From Lentisphaerae bacterium GWF2_44_16 (lineage in GTDB: Bacteria > Verrucomicrobiota > Lentisphaeria > Victivallales > GWF2-45-14): a stretch of DNA of 61,816 nt. The DNA lies in contig MHBF01000202.1 of the NCBI GenBank assembly GCA_001803225.1, positions 1 through 61,816 of the forward strand, given 5' to 3'. Positions 24,662 to 31,655 of the stretch are shown here, piece by piece (position 1 is the first letter of the stretch; each line of letters opens with the position of its first letter). Below the pieces are notes generated by a model. It was not told the origin of the DNA. It did no database searches and was given only the letters and a program-made list of their open reading frames with translations. Made by a program: the position numbers and the translations under genes.

Positions 24662-26356
24662 TTAATTTCCTTTTGTTTCTATTGTTTTAGGAGCTGAGCC
24701 CCTTTTAATGACTTCTTTTTGCAGGGATATTATTTGGGATTGTTCCGCCTCCCTAATGTCGATTGAAGAAAGCCAGCTTGAATACAGGGATAATTTTTCT
24801 GGAGCGAGGCGTTCTGCAGACGATATGACGGGAACGCCGAACCTGGCTGAGTGAACCTTGATGTTAATTATTTCCTGAAGCATTTCCAGAAGCGCCACTG
24901 GCAGTAACTGCCACTGTATCAGAGGCGCAAACCAGGCGGCGCCAGTTTCGTAATCGGCTTCATGTTCATTATCCGCAAGCAGTATCGCGCAGAGATATCT
25001 GCCGGGGGTGAGCGGGACGCGGGGCGCGGAACACTCGGACTGGTCGGACTTGTGGGACTGGCCGGACATAAATACATGTTCTGAAAGCTCGGTCAGTTCG
25101 GAAAGTTTTTTTGTTTCGACTTCACGGACTAAAGAGTTCGGATGCTGGTTTATCAGAGGGAGAATTACAGAAGATATTTTCAGCGCGTCGGAGGAATTGA
25201 GATTTTCAGAGGAACAGAGAGAACGAAAAATCCACTCTATCAGCTCGAAGTGTTCAAAGTGTATTGGCATCTTTGCCGCCATTAAGTCATCAGTGTCGAT
25301 TTTGCCCGGCGGCAAGTCGGCTTGTTCGGGTATCTGGAGTTCCGCTACAGCCGTATTTATTGAGAGATTGCGCAATCCGGGCGCAATCCTCAGGGCGGCT
25401 TTTGTTCCGGCATCGTCCGGATCTAAAGCGAGATAGACGTTGTCGGGATTTAAATTATAAATAAGCGTCAATTGTCTGTCTGTGAAGCCCGTTCCCCCGG
25501 CAGACACCGCAGGGTATCCGGCTTCAATCGCGGCTATGGTTTTCAATTGGCCTTCTAAAATGTAGAGGTTCGCCGGAGTCCCTTTTTTTCTCATCCTCAG
25601 CATGTCCCGGGCGAAAGTATAGCCGTAGAGGATTTCACCTTTTTTGAATACCGGGGTTTCACGTGTGTTTATGTATTTTGCGGTATCTTCTTTCGCCTCT
25701 ATCAAGCGGCCTGTAAAGCCGACAACCCTGCCGAATGAGTCGCACAAGGGAATAATTGCCCTGCCGTGCAATGGGTCGAAGGGTGTTTGATCTTGGGAAG
25801 TCTCTTTAGGTTTTGAAAGAACTCCCGCGGAAATCAGCGAATTCGAGTCGGCGCTAACCTTCCCGACTGAGTTTCCGCAGGAGTAACCGATTTTATATTT
25901 ATCGATAATGGCGTCCGTAAAGCCACGTTTATGCAGGTATTCCAGAGGGGCGGATTTGTCTTTCAGCTGGGAGTGGTAGTGTTCTGCGGCGGCGGAGAGG
26001 GCGGGGAAATAGGACGAATAAGACTTATGGGACGAATGGGGAGACGATGTCCCGCTTGTCTCGTACTGGACGGTCGTTCCGGTTTCGGCGGCGGCAATCT
26101 CGACGGCATCGATGAATTCCACATTCTCGAATTCCCGAATGAAATTGATTGCGTCCCCGCCCTTGCCGCATCCGAAACAGTGATATATGCCGCGTTCCGG
26201 CGTTACCACGAAGGACGGCGTTTTGTCCGGGTGAAAAGGACAGTTTGCTTTCCACTGTTTGCCCTTGTTTTTAAGGGGTACTCTCCGCCCGATAATCTGC
26301 ACGATGTCAGCGGCGGCGGCGGAAAGAATATATTCGAGATTTGAAATCTTAGGCAT
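24662..26356 (-). CDS. DnaG-type phage primase
   Basis: This protein would synthesise RNA primers at the phage fork together with the adjacent helicase. The 564 residues show the CHC2 zinc finger (Cys39, His42, Cys60, Cys63 in CPFH...YHCFGC), a linker with Ser-rich 9-bp repeat (residues about 101-117), the RNA-polymerase domain with the Toprim acidic residues Glu268 (YILEGQ) and Asp312-x-Asp314 (ALDPDDAG), and a long C-terminal region with a second Ser-x-x tract. It overlaps the helicase stop by 8 bp. Confidence 0.93.
   Translation of the reverse strand: MPKISNLEYILSAAAADIVQIIGRRVPLKNKGKQWKANCPFHPDKTPSFVVTPERGIYHCFGCGKGGDAINFIREFENVEFIDAVEIAAAETGTTVQYETSGTSSPHSSHKSYSSYFPALSAAAEHYHSQLKDKSAPLEYLHKRGFTDAIIDKYKIGYSCGNSVGKVSADSNSLISAGVLSKPKETSQDQTPFDPLHGRAIIPLCDSFGRVVGFTGRLIEAKEDTAKYINTRETPVFKKGEILYGYTFARDMLRMRKKGTPANLYILEGQLKTIAAIEAGYPAVSAGGTGFTDRQLTLIYNLNPDNVYLALDPDDAGTKAALRIAPGLRNLSINTAVAELQIPEQADLPPGKIDTDDLMAAKMPIHFEHFELIEWIFRSLCSSENLNSSDALKISSVILPLINQHPNSLVREVETKKLSELTELSEHVFMSGQSHKSDQSECSAPRVPLTPGRYLCAILLADNEHEADYETGAAWFAPLIQWQLLPVALLEMLQEIINIKVHSARFGVPVISSAERLAPEKLSLYSSWLSSIDIREAEQSQIISLQKEVIKRGSAPKTIETKGN
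25032..25070. repeat. 9-bp-period repeat, copy 4 (primase C-terminal region)
   Basis: Units TCGGACTGG, TCGGACTTG, TGGGACTGG and CCGGACATA encode SGQ-SHK-SDQ-SEC in a linker of the primase. Confidence 0.7.
26005..26043. repeat. 9-bp-period repeat, copy 5 (primase linker after zinc finger)
   Basis: Units TAGGACGAA, TAAGACTTA and TGGGACGAA encode SSH-KSY-SSY between the zinc finger and the polymerase domain. Confidence 0.6.
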
Positions 26357-27743
26357 CGGGCTTTTCCTTGTGTGAATAGTGTTGCTTGATTGTGATTTTC
26401 CGCTCGGAGTTCTCCATTTCCTCGTTGGTCATTTCTGTGTGAGTGTGTTCTCTCCACTCCTCGAAGCGCTGACAGTATCCGGTGAACAGCAGCTGCTGAC
26501 GGCCTATCTTTCCGTCTTTGTTTTTGGCAAGATTAAGTATTCCCTGATTGGCCGGCTTTGTTTTGTCATCCTTGCCAGGGCGCCACCATAAAAGAACCGC
26601 ATCCGCATCCTGCTCCAAAGAACCTGATTCCTTTAAATCCTGCAGGTCTGGTTCTTTGCCGGCACCTTTGCGGCTTATTTGCGCGAGAAAAAGCGAGGCG
26701 TTATCGGTTTCTTTTAAGGCTTGCACCCACATCCAGTTTATCCGGGCAAGCTCCTCATTGCGTGTAGTCTGAGAATTTTCGAGCCTCTCAAGCTGGATAT
26801 AATCAACAATGACAAGCCCTCTTTTTCCCCAGCGTTGGCGCATGTATTTCATGTACGCGATATAAACTTCAGGCCATGAATTCTGCTCCACAACCCATAT
26901 GGGAAGTTTACTTATCTCCTCAAAAGCATCAAAAAGACGCTTTTCAGTATTAATATTGAAAGATCCCATTTGTATTCCTGAAAGATTTACGGCGGCAACA
27001 TTGCAGGCCATGCGTCGAACAAACTGTTCTTTTGACATTTCATGGCTGAAAATCAGAACAGGAAAGCCATTGTAAGCGGCGGTCAGCGCAATTTGCCCGG
27101 CGATGGCTGACTTGCCGTGTGAGGGACGCGCGCCCAGTATTGTTTGTTTTCCATATTGGAGGCCAAGCATACGTTTGTCCGTTTCCGTAAATCCGGTGGG
27201 AATGCCGGTAAGTATGTCCGGATTTTTTTTCTTGTCAAAATATTGTTTTCTCAGTCCATCGGTAATGTCGCTTGTGGTATTTGCGATAATATTTGAGGGA
27301 AAAATTTGAGCGAATTTATTTTTAAAATTACTGTAGATATGATTGAATTCTTCGCTGCCGTCAAGCGCTCTGATACCTTTGTCTAAACAAGTTCTCATCA
27401 TGCGGATTTTAGTTATTTGCTGGAGTTCCTTTGAACGGGACTCCAGTACCGCCGTTGTTTCCGCTTCGTTTATCACCGAAGGAAGAAACTTAACGGCAGC
27501 CGTAAGATTGGATTTTTTTAAAGCCCTTTCTATTGATTTGTAATCCGGTTTGATTGAATTCTTTTCAAGCGAGATGATTTTTTCGGCGATAACCTTTGTC
27601 CGCGGGTCCGTCCAGTGTTCCTCCCAATTCTGGTGAAGATGCTGTGTCGCCAGCGGCAAACTCTCGGGAAACTCTAAAATCGTTCCCAGTACCGCCAACT
27701 CAAGCGATAAAAATTCATGTGACTGTGTTTTTGCTTTTGACAA
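26349..27743 (-). CDS. DnaB-type replicative helicase
   Basis: The 464-residue hexameric helicase-like protein has an N-terminal helical domain (ELAVLGTILEFPESLP) and a RecA-type motor: Walker A GARPSHGKS (204-212), Walker B VIVDYIQL (311-318), sensor-type LFLAQISRKG, and DLKESGSLEQDADAVLLWWRP. The start is TTG at 27743, preceded by AGGAG. It pairs with the downstream primase; no loader or polymerase gene was recognised, so the phage probably relies on host polymerase. Confidence 0.93.
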   Translation of the reverse strand: MSKAKTQSHEFLSLELAVLGTILEFPESLPLATQHLHQNWEEHWTDPRTKVIAEKIISLEKNSIKPDYKSIERALKKSNLTAAVKFLPSVINEAETTAVLESRSKELQQITKIRMMRTCLDKGIRALDGSEEFNHIYSNFKNKFAQIFPSNIIANTTSDITDGLRKQYFDKKKNPDILTGIPTGFTETDKRMLGLQYGKQTILGARPSHGKSAIAGQIALTAAYNGFPVLIFSHEMSKEQFVRRMACNVAAVNLSGIQMGSFNINTEKRLFDAFEEISKLPIWVVEQNSWPEVYIAYMKYMRQRWGKRGLVIVDYIQLERLENSQTTRNEELARINWMWVQALKETDNASLFLAQISRKGAGKEPDLQDLKESGSLEQDADAVLLWWRPGKDDKTKPANQGILNLAKNKDGKIGRQQLLFTGYCQRFEEWREHTHTEMTNEEMENSERKITIKQHYSHKEKPDA

Positions 27744-27754
27744 AGCTTATACTC

Positions 27755-28111
27755 CTATACGCCCGGTGGGTAGTTAGACTGGTCGGACTTGTTGGACAAC
27801 TCGGACGGAGACGAAGTCTCTTTTGTAGTGCCGCTCAGCTTGGCTTGCGGTGGAGACGAAGTCTCTTTTGGTACCTGCTTCGCAGGCGGTTTTGACGAAG
27901 CAAAACCCTCCACGGTTTGCGGCTGGGACTTATAGGACTTGTAGGGCTTATGTTTTATAGGCCGGTACATCAAAGTTTCGAGGGGGATTTTGTGCTTTAT
28001 CACATAGTCGCAGGAAAGAATTACAAACTCAGAACGTGATAAACAGCCGCGCTTAAAGTCGTACTTTTTTAGTTTGCCATCGTCAATGTTGAGGGACGTA
28101 TGGATTTTCAT
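27755..28111 (-). CDS. Small phage protein with repeat-built C-terminal half
   Basis: The first 60 residues of this 118-residue protein (MKIHTSLNIDDGKLKKYDFKRGCLSRSEFVILSCDYVIKHKIPLETL) form a compact unrecognised domain. The C-terminal half is assembled almost wholly from the window's short repeats: a 9-bp repeat (YKS-YKS), the 29-bp palindrome (VEGFASSKPP), two copies of a 19-bp palindromic unit (KETSSP twice) and another 9-bp repeat (SNK-SDQ-SNY). AAGGAG precedes the ATG. The tail is probably disordered. Confidence 0.65.
   Translation of the reverse strand: MKIHTSLNIDDGKLKKYDFKRGCLSRSEFVILSCDYVIKHKIPLETLMYRPIKHKPYKSYKSQPQTVEGFASSKPPAKQVPKETSSPPQAKLSGTTKETSSPSELSNKSDQSNYPPGV
27771..27809. 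repeat. 9-bp-period repeat, copy 6
   Basis: Units TTAGACTGG, TCGGACTTG, TTGGACAAC and TCGGACGGA encode SEL-SNK-SDQ-SNY at the end of the small gene. It abuts the first 19-bp palindromic unit. Confidence 0.65.
27807..27870. repeat. Two direct copies of a 19-bp palindromic unit
   Basis: GGAGACGAAGTCTCTTTTG occurs at 27807-27825 and 27852-27870, 45 bp apart and in the same reading frame. Its core GAGACGAAGTCTC is a perfect palindrome. A variant GAGGCGAAGCCTC is at 28441-28453 in the Rha-family gene and GAGGCTTCGCCTC at 55242-55254 in the giant late gene. Confidence 0.75.
27885..27913 (-). repeat. 29-bp mini-palindrome, copy 1 (in frame in a gene)
   Basis: Identical over 29 bp to 28488-28516. 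On the minus strand it starts GTGGAGGG, then arms GGTTTTG/CAAAACC around loop CTTCGT, and encodes VEGFASSKPP. Confidence 0.8.
27923..27950. repeat. 9-bp-period repeat, copy 7
   Basis: Units TGGGACTTA, TAGGACTTG and TAGGGCTTA encode YKS-YKS-Q. It lies 9 bp from the mini-palindrome. Confidence 0.6.
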
Positions 28112-28135
28112 GTCAGCTCCTTATGTTGCCGCATA

Positions 28136-28888
28136 TTACCGCTTGGCAAAGCGTTTTTTGTTGATGGCTTTTTTCAGGTTTTCATTGCCATTGAGAAAAA
28201 AAAAGCCGGCAGACGTCCAGTAGGTCATCCCGTTGCGCCTGTCAGGAAGCAGCGGCGGCAGGTAAATGCCGTAACCCTGTTGTTCGTATTCAGGCTTTAT
28301 ACGCCAGTAACAGAGGTGTTTTTCGATGAAACCATGATTGAACAGAATATGGTTGAGGTTCTGAACGCTGATGCCGCCAAGAAGTTTGCCGATTTCAGTA
28401 GTGGTGTAATATTTGATGCCCTCCTTGAAGAACTGGGACGGAGGCGAAGCCTCTTGTGGAGGGCGGCACTCCGTTGCCGCCGTAAAAGGCGGTTTTGACG
28501 AAGCAAAACCCTCCACCAGGGTGAAAACGATGTTATAGAGTTTGTCAAAACGTTCCTCTAAGGTGTTCTCCATGATGTTGCGGAGTTTGTCTTCCATAAG
28601 GTTGAATGCCTTGATATAGGCTTCCTTGCATGCCGCCGCCTTTTTTCCGGTAAATCCCATCACAAGAAAAACAAAACCGTCACGGGTAACTTGATAAGAC
28701 GGTCTCATTTCACCTTTTGAGTCGAGATATTCAACGGGCTCAAAATTGAGCTGGTTGAATTCTGAGCTGCATTCGAGGTTTTCGATTGCCCTGATTATGT
28801 TCTTGTGTTCTTTACCAAAAACCTCCGCTACTGTGAGACTTGAGGTTACGGTTTTTTTGTCCTGGATGATTACTAATTCGGTTGTCAT
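28136..28888 (-). CDS. Rha-family phage regulatory protein
   Basis: The N-terminal 110 residues match the Rha family: TSSLTVAEVFGKEHKNIIRAIENLECSSEFNQLNFEPVEYLDSKGEMRPSYQVTRDGFVFLVMGFTGKKAAACKEAYIKAFNLMED. Rha proteins modulate phage growth according to host factors. A linker (about 124-148) contains the 29-bp palindrome product VEGFASSKPP and QEASPP. The C-terminal part (YYTTTEIGKLLGGISVQNLNHILFNHGFIEK) resembles an antirepressor DNA-binding domain. It overlaps the preceding small membrane gene as ATGA. Total 250 residues. Confidence 0.88.
   Translation of the reverse strand: MTTELVIIQDKKTVTSSLTVAEVFGKEHKNIIRAIENLECSSEFNQLNFEPVEYLDSKGEMRPSYQVTRDGFVFLVMGFTGKKAAACKEAYIKAFNLMEDKLRNIMENTLEERFDKLYNIVFTLVEGFASSKPPFTAATECRPPQEASPPSQFFKEGIKYYTTTEIGKLLGGISVQNLNHILFNHGFIEKHLCYWRIKPEYEQQGYGIYLPPLLPDRRNGMTYWTSAGFFFLNGNENLKKAINKKRFAKR
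28488..28516 (-). repeat. 29-bp mini-palindrome, copy 2 (in frame in the Rha-type gene)
   Basis: Identical over 29 bp to 27885-27913 and read in the same frame (VEGFASSKPP). It is preceded by a further palindrome GGCGGCA/TTGCCGCC at about 28462-28481. Confidence 0.8.
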
Positions 28889-29136
28889 TGCTGTTTGTCC
28901 TTGTTGGGGTTTGAAGTGGATTTTTGAATTTGCAGAGATAATTCTTTGATATTGTCCGCGATTTCGTTAAGATGTAAACTTAGACCTGTGTTAATTCTTT
29001 TGTTTTTTGGGGAAGTTGAAAAAGTAATTACCAGAATGCAGATAAAAATAGTCAAGAGCAGAAAAAAAAGAATAGAGCCTTGAATGGTGAGAATGTTTTC
29101 CGCCTTTTCCCATTGGATCAGTATGATTGTTGTCAT
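28885..29136 (-). CDS. Small membrane protein
   Basis: The 83-residue protein has an N-terminus MTTIILIQWEKAEN similar to the start of the protein at 30208-30444 (VLIEWED), one transmembrane helix (GSILFFLLLTIFICILVITF) and a helical cytoplasmic tail ending NPNKDKQQ. It is translationally coupled to the Rha-type gene by an ATGA overlap within the repeated junction. Function unknown. Confidence 0.65.
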   Translation of the reverse strand: MTTIILIQWEKAENILTIQGSILFFLLLTIFICILVITFSTSPKNKRINTGLSLHLNEIADNIKELSLQIQKSTSNPNKDKQQ

Positions 29137-29756
29137 GGCTGTTTGTCCTTGTTGGGGAGGTTTTTGTTATTTTTCTCAATACGGGCTTTTACCGAATTGA
29201 CCATATTGTCTACGATTTTATTCAGTTCCTCGTTGTTCTTTTTCCTCTGGCGACGTATTATTCTGTCGCTGATATCAAGTATTAAGAAGCAGAATAGGCT
29301 AAGAAGGCTTCCACAAATAAAACCCCGATAAGAAGGAGGAATGAGATGAAACGCGTTTTGTGGTTTGTTGTTCCCGTCGGTATTGGAATTGTTATCTCCC
29401 GCTACTGTAACCCCGAAAATTTCTTGGGAGGCTTTGCCGGGGGTTTCGCCTTTGGAGCTGTGGTAGCATGGCAAGTATATTCTCTTAGCATTGGAAAGCG
29501 TGAACGGAGGCTGAGGCGGCTGAGGAGGGATATTGAAAAAAGCGCGAGGAAAATTAAAAAACTCAGCGACATGAAGGAAGGCGCCGCTATGCTTTTTGAG
29601 TCCAAAATAATCATAGGAAAAATTGCAGAGTACATAAGAAAATACAAGGGCGATAATAAGCAGTCCATTGAAAAGATGCTCAGATTTGAAGAAACTCCTG
29701 ATGAACTCTATGATTTTCTTCTGGAAATTAAGAGTGATTTGAATTGATGAGGTCAT
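29133..29756 (-). CDS. Possible membrane protein, conflicting with a plus-strand gene
   Basis: The frame is open for 207 codons between two copies of the repeated junction and ends NLPNKDKQP like its neighbour. It has a hydrophobic stretch near the start (NGLLIIALVFSYVLC) and another after the middle (GFICGSLLSLFCFLILDIS). Its central two-thirds are antisense to the better-looking gene 29346-29747. Either it is real, or only its 3' part is a remnant interrupted by the plus-strand gene. Confidence 0.3.
   Translation of the reverse strand: MTSSIQITLNFQKKIIEFIRSFFKSEHLFNGLLIIALVFSYVLCNFSYDYFGLKKHSGAFLHVAEFFNFPRAFFNIPPQPPQPPFTLSNAKRIYLPCYHSSKGETPGKASQEIFGVTVAGDNNSNTDGNNKPQNAFHLIPPSYRGFICGSLLSLFCFLILDISDRIIRRQRKKNNEELNKIVDNMVNSVKARIEKNNKNLPNKDKQP
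29346..29747 (+). CDS. Small membrane protein with coiled-coil tail
   Basis: The 133-residue protein has a strong site AAGGAGGAATGAG before the ATG. It has two hydrophobic segments (VLWFVVPVGIGIVI; GGFAGGFAFGAVVAWQVYSL), then a basic coiled coil (GKRERRLRRLRRDIEKSARKIKKLSDMKEGAAMLFES) and an acidic end. It runs opposite to the early operon, with its stop a few bases from the third repeated junction. Function unknown. Confidence 0.6.
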   Translation: MKRVLWFVVPVGIGIVISRYCNPENFLGGFAGGFAFGAVVAWQVYSLSIGKRERRLRRLRRDIEKSARKIKKLSDMKEGAAMLFESKIIIGKIAEYIRKYKGDNKQSIEKMLRFEETPDELYDFLLEIKSDLN

Positions 29757-29854
29757 TGCTGTTTGTCCTTGTTGGAGAGGTTTGATTTTTTGAGTTCGGT
29801 ATCAAGTATTGAGAGAGCAATTAAGACAAAGAAATAAAAGTGAAAAATCATTAT

Positions 29855-30202
29855 ATGGAAAAAGAAACTATCGGACTTATTATTGCTGGAATGATGCTCA
29901 TGTTTGCCGCAATGGCTTTGACTTGGAAAATTGCCTATTCCGTTTTCTCCGAACGCCTGAGAGCTGCAAAAGAACGCGAAAAAACATATAAGGAGCAGGC
30001 GGAACGCATGCCTGAACTTGAAAAAAAACTGGAAAAATTTGAGCGGAGAGAACAGTTTGAGCTTGATGCTAAAACGGGAATGCGCAAATTTGAGGGAAAT
30101 ACATATTGTCCGATATGCTTTAGCAATGGAATTGAAATGCCTGTTATTCTTGATGACTATGAATATTATTGCCGCAGATGCAAAACGTATTTCAAAGCTT
30201 GA
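29855..30202 (+). CDS. Membrane-anchored zinc-ribbon protein
   Basis: The layout is an N-terminal membrane helix (TIGLIIAGMMLMFAAMALTWKIAYSVF), a coiled coil (RLRAAKEREKTYKEQAERMPELEKKLEKFERREQFEL) and a C-terminal zinc ribbon (YCPICF...YYCRRCKTYF). This combination is common among small prophage proteins of unknown role. ATG 29855 gives 115 residues; a GTG five codons earlier (29840) is an alternative. The opposing frame 29753-30340 appears to be a shadow. Confidence 0.72.
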   Translation: MEKETIGLIIAGMMLMFAAMALTWKIAYSVFSERLRAAKEREKTYKEQAERMPELEKKLEKFERREQFELDAKTGMRKFEGNTYCPICFSNGIEMPVILDDYEYYCRRCKTYFKA

Positions 30203-30207
30203 AGACT

Positions 30208-30444
30208 TCATGATTTTACCCTGGTTATTTTTGTGATTGAACATTTCGGGATGGTCATGGCGTTGCAATATTGAGGCTCCGCTTCTTTTGATTTGTGCGC
30301 CGTGATTACAATTGCTTTTGAGTTCTCCGCTATAATCCATCCGATTGACTTTATCGGCACGCTTTCACATGGAGGGTTGTGTCCGATACACCAGCCATCC
30401 GTTTTGTGTGAGTCTTCCCATTCTATCAGTACCAGCTTAGGCAT
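30208..30444 (-). CDS. Small conserved phage-type protein
   Basis: These 78 residues start LVLIEWEDSHKTDGW and end with NAMTIPKCSITKITRV, with a central SIGWIIAENSKAIVITAHKS. The pattern (LIEWEDSH, G-W-x-x-x-x-KAIVI, M-x-IPK-x-x-I) is familiar from many prophages of Gram-negative bacteria, but no function is known to me. AAAGGAG lies seven bases before the ATG. Confidence 0.75.
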   Translation of the reverse strand: MPKLVLIEWEDSHKTDGWCIGHNPPCESVPIKSIGWIIAENSKAIVITAHKSKEAEPQYCNAMTIPKCSITKITRVKS

Positions 30445-30515
30445 TATTCAGCTCCTTTTGTTTGGGGTTTGGATTTGGAAATCCCGCGGATTTAAACTTT
30501 TTGGTGTAATTTAAA

Positions 30516-30689
30516 TCAAAAAAAAGACTCGTTAAACGTGTGCTGAAAATTATCAGCAGTCATCTTATACATGAGATCAACAACTTTTCTGTGTCCTCCG
30601 TGTTTTTTGAGGCGAATGAGTTTTTCTTTTTCTTCCTGCGTGAGGCATAGACAGAACTGGATTTTTAGTTTGTTTTTTCCTAGTTTCAT
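30516..30689 (-). CDS. Small basic protein, first gene of the early operon
   Basis: ATG 30689 follows AAGGAG by six bases. The 57 residues (MKLGKNKLKIQFCLCLTQEE...LIRLKKHGGHRKVVDLMYKM) form two basic helices and could bind DNA. It is the promoter-proximal gene of the minus-strand early operon, opposite the repressor. Function unknown. Confidence 0.6.
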   Translation of the reverse strand: MKLGKNKLKIQFCLCLTQEEKEKLIRLKKHGGHRKVVDLMYKMTADNFQHTFNESFF

Positions 30690-30721
30690 TGAGGGCTCCT
30701 TGGTTATTACAAAATCAATAT

Positions 30722-30781
30722 TACACCTATTGGTGTATTTTTCAAGTTCTTTTATGAAAAATTTAGAAATATTTTCTAAAT
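30722..30781. promoter_or_regulatory. Divergent control region with two perfect palindromes
   Basis: Between the early operon and the repressor lie TACACC-TATT-GGTGTA (30722-30737) and ATTTAGAAA-TAT-TTTCTAAAT (30761-30781). A further TTGGTGTAAT half-site lies at 30501-30510. Both palindromes are placed to control the divergent promoters and are the best candidates for repressor operators. Confidence 0.65.
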
Positions 30782-30822
30782 GAGCTTATATTAGGGGGAT
30801 AAAACATTGAGAAAGTAATAAA

Positions 30823-31176
30823 ATGGATATACGAAGCGCCATACGTCGCGCCTATCATGAAGCGGGAACACAGGAGGCCCTTGAAAGAAAAACTGGGGTT
30901 GCTCAGGGGATATTGACTAGATATCTTTCCGGCAGTAGAGACGCCGATAATATGAGGGTATCGACATTGCGGAAACTTTTTCCTGAGATGAAGATTTGCT
31001 TTTTCAGGGATGAACAGCTTTCGGGGCGTTACCCTGAGACAGTTCAGGAAATCATATCGATAGTGGAGAAGATGAACCAGAGCGAACAAAATAAGATATT
31101 ATCGTCACTGTCTGCGAAGTTCCCGCAGTACGTGACGGATGTCTTTTCAGCCTCAGACAAGCGCAAAGCGAGTTAA
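30823..31176 (+). CDS. Helix-turn-helix phage repressor
   Basis: In this 117-residue protein, residues about 3-52 form a lambda-repressor-like HTH (IRSAIRRAYHEAGTQEALERKTGVAQGILTRYLSGSRDADNMRVSTLRKLF); the rest is a helical tail (PETVQEIISIVEKMNQSEQNKILSSLSAKF). There is no LexA-type peptidase domain, so release would depend on an antirepressor such as the Rha or KilAC proteins. It is transcribed away from the early operon across the operator palindromes. Confidence 0.82.
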   Translation: MDIRSAIRRAYHEAGTQEALERKTGVAQGILTRYLSGSRDADNMRVSTLRKLFPEMKICFFRDEQLSGRYPETVQEIISIVEKMNQSEQNKILSSLSAKFPQYVTDVFSASDKRKAS

Positions 31177-31215
31177 GCCGCCTGCAGGATGGCGGATGAT
31201 ATAACGGAGGTGTTT

Positions 31216-31653
31216 ATGTCTCGTATATTTGTTTTTTTTCTTGTCTTTTTTGTATTCATATCATGTTTTGCCAGAATTTATGAAACGCCTGAAAAGTGTA
31301 TTGAGCGGTACGGAAAAGCAACCGGCGAATATACAAACAAAGATATGCTTGAAGTAAAAGAGTTTCGCAGAAGCGGATTTGTAATAACGTGTATTTTTAT
31401 TGACGGCAAGTGCCATCATATCGAATATAATAAAGATTCAGGTAAAATCAGTTGGCCAGAGGCTAAGCTTTTATTTGAAAAAAATTCCGGCGCGCAATCT
31501 AATGAACTTGGTCTTGATAAAGACATTTGGTCATATAAAGGCGTGTATGCCGAATATGATGATGTGCTTTTTATTGTACATGCAAGAAAATATAACCTGT
31601 ATATTTCAAAGCTTAACAGGGAAAGAGCGGAAAGAGTTCTTAAAGGACTGTAA
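31216..31653 (+). CDS. Secreted or lipid-anchored protein in the repressor operon
   Basis: GGAGGTGTTT precedes ATG 31216. The signal segment is MSRIFVFFLVFFVFISCFA; the Cys has a weak lipobox. The mature part (about 125 residues) begins YETPEKCIERYGKATGEY and includes SGFVITCIFIDGKCHHIEYNK, a beta-rich pattern. It is expressed with the repressor in the lysogen, so it may alter the host surface. Family not recognised. Confidence 0.65.
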   Translation: MSRIFVFFLVFFVFISCFARIYETPEKCIERYGKATGEYTNKDMLEVKEFRRSGFVITCIFIDGKCHHIEYNKDSGKISWPEAKLLFEKNSGAQSNELGLDKDIWSYKGVYAEYDDVLFIVHARKYNLYISKLNRERAERVLKGL

Positions 31654-31655
31654 AT

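Larger units (their letters stand above)
28882..29780 (-). repeat. Three near-identical gene junctions (24-28 bp)
   Basis: The minus-strand sequence AACAAGGACAAACAGC(A)ATGAC, holding stop, AAGGA site and next ATG, occurs at 28882-28909, 29130-29157 and 29752-29780. Each encodes an upstream C-terminus NKDKQ(Q/P). It looks like duplication of a translation-coupling junction together with small membrane genes. Confidence 0.65.

Noticed and set aside
20263-27950. CRISPR array as explanation of the regularly repeated 9-bp tracts
   Set aside because: Units are 9 bp with no spacers, are in frame within genes and there are no cas genes.
29753-30340. 195-codon minus-strand open frame opposite the zinc-ribbon gene
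   Set aside because: The plus-strand frame has a zinc ribbon, coiled coil and membrane helix in order; only the last 20 codons of the minus frame (NKDKQQ end) look like a real remnant.
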